From Nitrososphaeraceae archaeon (GTDB lineage: Archaea > Thermoproteota > Nitrososphaeria > Nitrososphaerales > Nitrososphaeraceae), in assembly GCA_030038695.1 (NCBI GenBank), contig JASHSN010000104.1:1-6386 (forward strand): a stretch of DNA of 6,386 nucleotides, written 5' to 3'. This document shows positions 1-5,083 of the stretch, piece by piece. The position numbers and the translations under genes are program-made. Below the pieces are notes generated by a model. That model saw only the letters and a list, made by a program, of their open reading frames with translations. It was not told the origin of the DNA and made no database searches. Positions within the stretch are counted from its first letter, which is position 1, and each line of letters starts with the position of its first letter.

Positions 1-466
1 GACGTAAAAAACATCAGTAATTAATGATCATTAAGTGATAATGAGCAGCTTGACAAGAAAATGCGACTGAAATCTTTATTTCGAACAAGACAGAAAGTAT
101 GCTATAGCTCCGATACGACTTCTGTATTTCACAAAACATAGTCAATCGGACCGTCTATATTTTTTCTCTGGTTCGTGCAAAATCTTTTAGAATTCCATCT
201 TCTTATCCTATTTCGCCTTAGTTAAGATGACAATATTTTATTAAGGGGAAAGATATATTTACAAAAAATTATGAAAAACTGTCGTAGTTTCGGGCTAATT
301 CGATAGATAACCTCTACTTTGTTTGTGTAGTTTATTCCCATTAAACAAACCTTTTTAGATGGAGTACTAGTTGCTGAATCAAATAGTCCCAGCGTAGCTT
401 GAGTGATTACAATCCTATTAAGATAGGTTTGCTTGTTTTGTATATATCTAAAGGGGCACTAATTGA
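1..466. other. Gene-free A+T-rich region
   Basis: I see no intact gene here on either strand. The longest open stretches are short and lack coding character; an example is a 41-codon minus-strand frame at 14-139. There is a T6 tract at 160-165. A weak inverted repeat (GTTTGT 321-326 with ACAAAC 345-350, or alternatively GTTTA 330-334 with TAAAC 342-346) is followed by CTTTTT at 351-356 and could be a weak terminator in the plus direction. A short frame at 331-402 and another at 387-538 may be older remnants of the decayed coding stretch that follows, but they are interrupted and I cannot assign them. Confidence 0.5.
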
Positions 467-728
467 CTTGTCACATATCCCATTGCTCATAATTCAAGCA
501 TTGTTGCTTATTCTCAAATCATTGGCCTCAAAGTTCTAGATAATTACCGCAAAATTGGCTGAAGCCAAAGGTTATGATAGCGTTACAGCCTTACGATCTG
601 CAAGAGGAGAGATATCCTTGGTAGTTGCCAAAGCTGGTCAGGATGCAGGGGCAAGCAGTCTATCAGTGTTTCCTATTTTGGGCATCATGACAACAGTAAC
701 TGCTCTTCATGACATCCTATGTAATTAG
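467..728 (+). pseudogene. Probable decayed coding segment, family unknown
   Basis: Two adjoining reading frames look like coding sequence broken by one frameshift. Frame A (467-562) reads as a stretch containing VAYSQIIGLKVLDNYRKI and ends at TGA 560-562. Frame B is open from 540 to the TAG at 726-728 and contains AEAKGYDSVTALRSARGE, then a hydrophobic end with SVFPILGIMTTVTALHDIL. Frame B is more G+C-rich than its surroundings, has balanced codons and no internal stop. A one-base skip near 551-560 would join the two into one protein of about 85 residues, with LDNYRKI running into AEAKGYDSV. No ATG precedes it. A TTG at 555 could instead start a 57-residue protein from frame B alone, but no ribosome binding site is seen there. 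I do not recognise the family. It could be the C-terminal remnant of a larger lost gene, or a small intact gene with a TTG start. Confidence 0.35.
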
Positions 729-773
729 CTTTGGGAGTATGATTACGATTTCTCATACCTCCACTTTTGATCC

Positions 774-828
774 AAAAAACAATAAGTTTAGATTTGGTTT
801 TACGCCATAGTTAGCGTGTTCCCAAATC
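774..828 (-). terminator. Stem-loop plus T6 terminator of the proline dehydrogenase transcript
   Basis: GATTTGG (791-797) pairs perfectly with CCAAATC (822-828). Inside this, ACGC (802-805) pairs with GCGT (814-817) across an 8-base loop. The two helices are separated by a symmetric 4x4 internal loop. Read on the minus strand, the hairpin begins 17 bases after the proline dehydrogenase stop codon and is followed 11 bases later by six T residues (the A6 at 774-779 on the plus strand). This order fits termination of the minus-strand transcript. Archaeal termination depends mainly on the T tract, so the hairpin may instead be an RNA 3'-end stabiliser. Confidence 0.5.
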
Positions 829-845
829 ATAAGTGTCGCTTGTAT

Positions 846-1781
846 TCATGATTGAACTAGGGAGCGGGCTAATAAGAATAAGTTTCTCTTTCTTTCTTTT
901 AATCTCCTAAATGAATATGGAAGCCAATCATCACCATAAGGTATGTAATCTGCAACTCTATATCCCTTTTCGACTAGATACCGCTTCAACTCATCCCGAA
1001 TACCCTTTAAAAATTCAAATTCGAAATTCTTTTTACCAATTTTGGAGTTTCTCCATAATCTAATCGTATGTTCAATTAGCTTAGAATCGTGAGTTGCGAT
1101 AGCAAACTCAACAGTATCATCACCAATCTTATTATCGTTTACATAATTAGAACTAAAAAGCATTCCCAGTAATTTAATATAATTAGCATTGACCTCTTCA
1201 CTAGATGTGAATGCGATGTGATCATTTTCGTGATATGCTCCCTTTACTAGTCTCACTTTGCCACCTACTTCAAGCAAATGTAGTAGATCACTGGCAGTAC
1301 GTCTAAGCACAGATTGAAGAACTACTCCTACATTATGACTATAGCGAAGCAGCTCGAGATAGATCATTAAGATATCGTCTGTGTATTTGGAAGACTCCAT
1401 ATCAATCCACGTGAATCCACCGAAATCTCTGGCTCTTTTATTGAGAGTTATGAGGTTCTTAAGACATAAATCATAGCTAACTGATAGTCCAAGTTGTGAC
1501 GGCTTAACAGATATGCATCCATCAATTTTGTCTGAATATATTCTTTCTAATAAGATAGAATATTCCTTCGTATTTCCGCTTATCCTTTCTACTTCAGTAT
1601 GGTCTTCTCCAAGATAATTGATAATTGCTTTCTGTCCTTTCATATTGGAGGCTTTAGCCGCCATCAGGGCATCTTCCATTTTATCACCTGCTGTCCACTT
1701 CTTGACCAATCTTAAGAGTAGCCGTTCCATTAGTAAATAATTATGACTATGTGAATAATTAGATCGAATATCCATATTCAT
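846..1781 (-). CDS. PRODH: Proline dehydrogenase, monofunctional
   Basis: This FAD enzyme oxidises L-proline to Delta1-pyrroline-5-carboxylate, the first step of proline breakdown to glutamate, and passes electrons to quinone or another acceptor. The 311-residue length fits monofunctional PRODH with one TIM barrel. Conserved motifs appear in order: SVKPSQLG (91-98), DMES (127-130), RLVKGAY (177-183), ATHD (229-232), a FEFLKGIRDEL stretch (255-265) and YIPYGDDWLPYSFRRLKER (279-297), the flavin- and proline-binding signature with its RRxxER core. There is no signal peptide or membrane segment. The start is uncertain: Met1, Met3 and Met18 are all ATG, and family members often begin near Met18 (MERLLLRLV). 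Met1 lies about 30 bases from a TATA-like box, which suits a leaderless or short-leader transcript. The P5C dehydrogenase that normally completes the pathway is not in the window. The gene is divergent from a winged-helix regulator. Confidence 0.93.
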   Translation of the reverse strand: MNMDIRSNYSHSHNYLLMERLLLRLVKKWTAGDKMEDALMAAKASNMKGQKAIINYLGEDHTEVERISGNTKEYSILLERIYSDKIDGCISVKPSQLGLSVSYDLCLKNLITLNKRARDFGGFTWIDMESSKYTDDILMIYLELLRYSHNVGVVLQSVLRRTASDLLHLLEVGGKVRLVKGAYHENDHIAFTSSEEVNANYIKLLGMLFSSNYVNDNKIGDDTVEFAIATHDSKLIEHTIRLWRNSKIGKKNFEFEFLKGIRDELKRYLVEKGYRVADYIPYGDDWLPYSFRRLKERKRNLFLLARSLVQS

Positions 1782-1807
1782 GCATACCTATTAGCACATA
1801 CGGGCGT

Positions 1808-1819
1808 CATATAGTTTTT
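1808..1819 (-). promoter_or_regulatory. TATA-like box for proline dehydrogenase
   Basis: On the minus strand this reads AAAAACTATATG, an A-rich stretch running into a TATA-like core. It lies about 27-38 bases upstream of the first ATG of the dehydrogenase. At the usual archaeal distance of about 25 bases, transcription would start almost at the ATG, giving a leaderless or very short-leader mRNA. The call rests on position and composition only. Confidence 0.4.
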
Positions 1820-2000
1820 GTACTCCCCGGTTTAGCGATCATCCTTCGTACTACCATCAATTTGCTTCCCCCAAATGGTGTACTTGCAAGGTTTACGCGT
1901 GCATACAATGATACAAATCCAACGAGCAAATAGTTTATGTTATTTTGCATGAACTTGCTCATTCAGCCCAAGCAGTGCGATTGAACAACAGGAAGAATCG

Positions 2001-2008
2001 TTTAAATA
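2001..2008 (+). promoter_or_regulatory. TATA box for the winged-helix regulator
   Basis: TTTAAATA is a good archaeal TATA box and lies 35-42 bases upstream of the TTG start of the regulator. It predicts a transcription start near 2026-2033 and a leader of about 10-17 bases. The predicted start falls on or next to the palindrome at 2017-2028. Confidence 0.5.
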
Positions 2009-2016
2009 ATAGGTCA

Positions 2017-2028
2017 GCCTAGTTAGGC
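2017..2028. promoter_or_regulatory. Candidate operator palindrome
   Basis: GCCTA-GT-TAGGC is a perfect 5-base inverted repeat with a 2-base spacer. It sits between the TATA box (2001-2008) and the TTG start (2043) of the regulator, where a bound protein would block transcription initiation. A second short palindrome, CTAATTAG (2033-2040), repeats most of its core (CTAGTTAG, 2019-2026) 14 bases further on. Self-regulation by the adjacent winged-helix protein is a reasonable inference. Short palindromes do occur by chance in A+T-rich DNA. Confidence 0.35.
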
Positions 2029-2042
2029 AAGGCTAATTAGAT

Positions 2043-2432
2043 TTGACCACCTCTGTCATTTCTTCAGACGATCTTAACGATATTCCAATACTACGTGAAC
2101 TAGCAGATAGGGTTGCCTGCAGAATAATAATATCTACAATCAGCTCTGCAAAGACAGTATCACAGATACGTCAGGAAAATAAACTCCCTCTAAGTTCTAT
2201 ATACAAAAAAGTACAGAAACTATCCAACGCTGATCTCCTGTGTATCGAAAAAATTAATATTGATAGCAATGGAAGGAAGGTTCTATTTTATAGAAGTAGG
2301 GTTAGCTCAATAGACCTTAACCTAAATTCGGAGGGGATCTTATTGCATCTAGCTAAAAATAACATCGTAAAACGCAGTATAGATATAATAAGCAACTCGA
2401 TCAAAAAAGAATCAATCAGCGCTATTTCATAA
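2043..2432 (+). CDS. ArsR-like winged-helix transcriptional regulator
   Basis: This 129-residue cytoplasmic protein is a probable DNA-binding regulator. Residues about 12-34 form a leading helix. Residues 37-66 (TVSQIRQENKLPLSSIYKKV and following) read as a helix-turn-helix of the ArsR-like type, and a beta wing follows at about 68-92 with NGRKVLFY near its centre. The C-terminal third is probably helical and could serve dimerisation. No metal-binding cysteine pair of classical ArsR sensors is visible (Cys26 and Cys67 only), so the ligand is unknown. The start is TTG: an in-frame stop lies at 2034-2036 and no ATG or GTG occurs in frame before the helix-turn-helix. AGGCAAGG just upstream (2025-2032) is a possible ribosome binding site. 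It is divergent from proline dehydrogenase and convergent with the SelD-like gene, so the dehydrogenase and its own gene are the most likely targets; this is inference. Confidence 0.7.
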   Translation: MTTSVISSDDLNDIPILRELADRVACRIIISTISSAKTVSQIRQENKLPLSSIYKKVQKLSNADLLCIEKINIDSNGRKVLFYRSRVSSIDLNLNSEGILLHLAKNNIVKRSIDIISNSIKKESISAIS

Positions 2433-2490
2433 GTGTGTATCCTGGATCGAAACAAATGATGACACCAGTAAAACTTGTCAGAAGCTATTC

Positions 2491-2504
2491 ACCTGTAGGT
2501 TTTT
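2491..2504 (+). terminator. Weak terminator in the convergent intergenic region
   Basis: ACCT-GT-AGGT is followed directly by a T tract (2500-2504), about 60 bases after the stop of the regulator. The inverted repeat is short and its spacer too tight for a strong hairpin, so the T tract is the main argument. The rest of the 240 bases between the regulator and the SelD-like gene shows no recognisable gene. Confidence 0.25.
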
Positions 2505-2672
2505 GCATACAATTGAAAGCGAATAATACCATCCGAACATCCATTTTGTATCTTCATATGACTCTGATTGTGGAATGTGACCTGAATTCATCATCTGGAG
2601 ACCAGCGTAAGAATTTCAAAGATAGGACCTTAACTAAGCTAAATATTTTGAATCTGCTTTGTATGTCAGGTT

Positions 2673-4076
2673 TTAATGGCAACCATCTTTTTGTGCTACA
2701 GACATTAGTTTGGAAAGTTTTGATTTCGAAGCGATATACTTATCAATATCCGGCCTAGTCGTCACCGAAGGTCTTTCTTTCTTGGAGAAAAATCCTATCA
2801 CCGTTGGTTCAAAGTTGTGTCTTCTCAGATCATCTACGACCGAACCTGTCACATCCTTGGTTGTAACTATAAGATGACTTCCATTGGAAGAAGCAGTTGA
2901 ATTTTCGATTAGCAGTTCTCTTGTTGCGAACCTACTAAGTTCCTCGTTCTTCATCGGAAGCTCGCTAATTACAATGTGAGAATTTGTCAGTTCCGCAAGT
3001 CTTAGTATCGCAAAGAACCCGTCTGTACCGACGGGATGAACAGCGGTAATGTGCGTATTCTTGTCATACTTCGTACCAAAATCAGGACAATATCTTGATA
3101 TTATTCTTCCGAGTGAAAAATGTGGTTCACTTAGACTTTTTATAGCTTCGTCCTTTGCCGCTGAAAGGATATCCAACGAAATGCCATTTTGCTCAAATTT
3201 GTTTATATTATTATTATTCATTTGTGTTAACATATAAAGACTCAATGCTGGCATTGATCCCATTTTATTTGAAATAATAATTTGCATGCCTTCCTCCACT
3301 TGATCGTATCTAGTAGGTAATTCTTTTACAGTGTTTGCCATTGCAGTCGTACCATAAAAAAGATTGCCAATTTTTATGGAACTGTAGTCTTCCATGCTTA
3401 TATTATATCGCGAAGTAAATGAATCAAGATTAGTTCTGATCTCGTCTAGCATTTGTTCAGTAGGAGCATCATATACTGGGTAAACTTTGAATCCTGTTGT
3501 ACATCCTAAAAGATTCAGATACTCCAATCCAGATGTCAATGCAATGTTGCTATGAATTTCAGATTCGGGCCTCAGAGTAGGGTCAGTTATTTGTGTAACA
3601 GAGTTATTAGCACACGTATAGCCTACTTTATCGCCCCTATGTAACTCTATATAATCAAGGAGTGCAAATTGGGCCTCAGGATGGGAAGTCATAGCCATCG
3701 TATTTTTTTTTATGAACACTCTTGAACGAAAACTTTTAAAGAACTTCTGAATTGCTCTTGAGAGTAATGCTGAATTATAACCTAATTCGGTATAAATGCG
3801 AAAGATTGAAAGAGCTCGTTTGATTTCAACCTCTTTTTCAACTACAGGATTCTCAAAATTATATACTCTTCGTGTAAGTTCAGGCATCTTTCCATCCATA
3901 TAATAAAACGAATCAAACCAGCTAGGCGTCAACTTTATATTAGTTCTCTTTACTTCGTTTAACGAATCCTCTAGTGTATGGTTATCCACTTCATTAGAGC
4001 AGCTTGGTACCCAGCGTAGGGGATCAAAACCAAGATGTTGATATTCTCCCACAATCCTCCAAAAGTCTTCGCTCAT
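2673..4076 (-). CDS. Divergent SelD/AIR-synthase-superfamily-like protein
   Basis: This 467-residue protein resembles the selenophosphate synthetase/PurM (AIR synthase) fold but is far from characterised members. Residues 1-145 are an extra, mostly helical N-terminal region. About 150-285 looks like the AIR-synthase N-terminal domain: SNIALTSGLEYLNLLG (176-191) aligns by eye with the SelD helix containing AISDIFAMG, and the stretch around GTTAMANTVKELPTRYDQV (242-260) fits the strand and loop before the domain linker. About 345-430 looks like the C-terminal domain: PVGTDGFFAILRLAEL (348-363) lies where SelD has TDVTGFGLLGHL, and SNGSHLIV (397-404) where SelD has TSGGLL. The catalytic Cys/Sec-Lys motif near the SelD N terminus and the metal-binding aspartates at these positions seem absent, so selenophosphate synthesis is doubtful. 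The start is well supported by GAGGGG six bases upstream. The gene is divergent from the sulfate operon, hinting at sulfur or selenium chemistry. There is no signal peptide or membrane segment. The gene is surely real; the family call is moderate. Confidence 0.6.
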   Translation of the reverse strand: MSEDFWRIVGEYQHLGFDPLRWVPSCSNEVDNHTLEDSLNEVKRTNIKLTPSWFDSFYYMDGKMPELTRRVYNFENPVVEKEVEIKRALSIFRIYTELGYNSALLSRAIQKFFKSFRSRVFIKKNTMAMTSHPEAQFALLDYIELHRGDKVGYTCANNSVTQITDPTLRPESEIHSNIALTSGLEYLNLLGCTTGFKVYPVYDAPTEQMLDEIRTNLDSFTSRYNISMEDYSSIKIGNLFYGTTAMANTVKELPTRYDQVEEGMQIIISNKMGSMPALSLYMLTQMNNNNINKFEQNGISLDILSAAKDEAIKSLSEPHFSLGRIISRYCPDFGTKYDKNTHITAVHPVGTDGFFAILRLAELTNSHIVISELPMKNEELSRFATRELLIENSTASSNGSHLIVTTKDVTGSVVDDLRRHNFEPTVIGFFSKKERPSVTTRPDIDKYIASKSKLSKLMSVAQKDGCH

Positions 4077-4082
4077 AATAGA

Positions 4083-4088
4083 CCCCTC
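4083..4088 (-). promoter_or_regulatory. Ribosome binding site of the SelD-like gene
   Basis: The minus strand reads GAGGGG, six bases before the ATG at 4074-4076. This is a good match to an archaeal Shine-Dalgarno sequence and fixes the start of the SelD-like gene. Confidence 0.6.
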
Positions 4089-4107
4089 AAATAATCACTA
4101 AATCCTG

Positions 4108-4129
4108 TTTATTATGCGATCATATAGAG
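4108..4129 (-). promoter_or_regulatory. TATA-like elements for the SelD-like gene
   Basis: Two candidates lie on the minus strand: CTCTATATG (4121-4129) and ATAATAAAC (4108-4116), about 45-53 and 32-40 bases upstream of the ATG. Either would give a short leader that keeps the GAGGGG ribosome binding site; the distal one fits better. I cannot choose between them by eye. Confidence 0.35.
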
Positions 4130-4280
4130 TTATACTTACTAATAAAGGAGACTTTTAAGTGTAATTCCAATAAATTTTCAAAAATATCACTGAGATAATA
4201 AAATATGATAGAATTTAGAATCTCTCGTCGAATACCCACGTACCTATATGAATTGGTGTCTAGTAGCGGAGCACAAATAA

Positions 4281-4288
4281 TTATAAAT
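4281..4288 (+). promoter_or_regulatory. TATA box of the cysH-sat operon
   Basis: TTATAAAT lies 40-47 bases upstream of the cysH ATG. It predicts a transcription start near 4306-4313 and a leader of about 15-22 bases that includes the ribosome binding site. The 251-base region it shares with the divergent SelD-like gene could allow joint regulation; I see no convincing shared operator there. Confidence 0.5.
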
Positions 4289-4316
4289 GTACCATACTTA
4301 CACTATCTGTGAAGTT

Positions 4317-4323
4317 AAGGGGA
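4317..4323 (+). promoter_or_regulatory. Ribosome binding site of cysH
   Basis: AAGGGGA ends four bases before the ATG at 4328. It supports the chosen start of cysH and resembles the GGGG-type site of the divergent SelD-like gene. Confidence 0.5.
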
Positions 4324-4327
4324 AGCC

Positions 4328-5074
4328 ATGGAGTTAAAACCGACTGTTCATCAGTTAAAGCAGATTGCACTGCAGATGGAGAACAAATCTGCTGAGGAAG
4401 TGTTACGATGGGCTATGGACACCTATGGATTAAGAATCGCCCTAGCATCAAGCTTCGGTCCAGAAGATATTGTTCTCATCAACATTATGATAAAAATTGA
4501 CAAAAAGAAAACTAGAATTTTTACGTTAGATACGGGGCGGCTAAATCAGGAAACCTATGATTTAATGGACACGATTTCCAAAAAATACGATATTCGTATC
4601 GAAGTTTTTTTTCCGGAGCATAAGGAGATCGAGGAGATGGTTCAAGCGAAAGGCATGAATCTAATGTATGAAAGTGTTGAGAATAGAAAACTTTGCTGTG
4701 AAATCCGAAAAGTTCATTCTCTTAAAAGGGCATTAAATAAACTAGATGGCTGGATTACAGGTTTAAGAAGAGAACAATTCATTACAAGAGCTCACATTAA
4801 GAAACTAGAAATTGATGCTGCCCATGGCAACATAGTCAAGATCAATCCTCTGGCAGATTGGACGAACGAAATGGTTTGGGGTTATATTCGTGAAAATAAC
4901 GTGCCTTACAACAGGTTGCATGATATTGGCTATGTGAGCATCGGTTGCGAGCCATGTACAAGAGCAATAGAACCTAACGAGGATCCCAGGTCTGGAAGGT
5001 GGTGGTGGGAAAAAGGTACGGCTAAAGAATGTGGACTCCATTTGGATCCTATTAGACAATCCAACAAGAAATAG
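4328..5074 (+). CDS. cysH: Adenylyl-sulfate (APS) reductase, iron-sulfur type
   Basis: This cytoplasmic enzyme reduces adenylyl sulfate to sulfite and AMP with electrons from thioredoxin or a similar donor, for sulfate assimilation. The 248 residues match the CysH family. The nucleotide-binding loop is SSFGPED (41-47), followed by LDTGR (67-71). GLRREQFITRA (145-155) is the conserved arginine-rich substrate loop. Cys123-Cys124 and the Cys207-x2-Cys210 pair are the four ligands of the [4Fe-4S] cluster found in APS-specific reductases. GRWWWE (223-228) is also typical of that group. ECGLH (234-238) carries the catalytic cysteine, Cys235. These features favour APS over PAPS as substrate, in keeping with the lack of an APS kinase gene nearby. 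It is the first gene of an operon with sat, which starts 9 bases after its stop. The ATG has a clear ribosome binding site. Confidence 0.93.
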   Translation: MELKPTVHQLKQIALQMENKSAEEVLRWAMDTYGLRIALASSFGPEDIVLINIMIKIDKKKTRIFTLDTGRLNQETYDLMDTISKKYDIRIEVFFPEHKEIEEMVQAKGMNLMYESVENRKLCCEIRKVHSLKRALNKLDGWITGLRREQFITRAHIKKLEIDAAHGNIVKINPLADWTNEMVWGYIRENNVPYNRLHDIGYVSIGCEPCTRAIEPNEDPRSGRWWWEKGTAKECGLHLDPIRQSNKK

Positions 5075-5077
5075 GGA
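5073..5077 (+). promoter_or_regulatory. Ribosome binding site deciding the TTG start of sat
   Basis: AGGGA overlaps the cysH stop codon (TAG 5072-5074) and ends six bases before the TTG at 5084. It supports translation of sat from that TTG and tight coupling to cysH. Confidence 0.45.
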
Positions 5078-5083
5078 ATAACT

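Noticed and set aside
14..139. 41-codon minus-strand open frame
   Set aside because: It has no ribosome binding site and no protein-like pattern beyond chance in A+T-rich DNA.
241..250. TTAAGGGGAA, identical to the cysH ribosome binding region at 4315-4324, followed by ATG at 271
   Set aside because: The ATG is 20 bases away and opens only an 11-codon frame. Ten-base repeats are expected by chance in a window of this size.
2435..2758. A 107-codon plus-strand open frame with a GTG start just after the regulator
   Set aside because: It has no recognisable domain, lacks a ribosome binding site, and its last 86 bases run antisense into the well-supported SelD-like gene. It is most likely a chance frame.
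3049..3237. Plus-strand open frame of 62 codons
   Set aside because: It lies wholly antisense inside the SelD-like coding sequence and shows no protein features.
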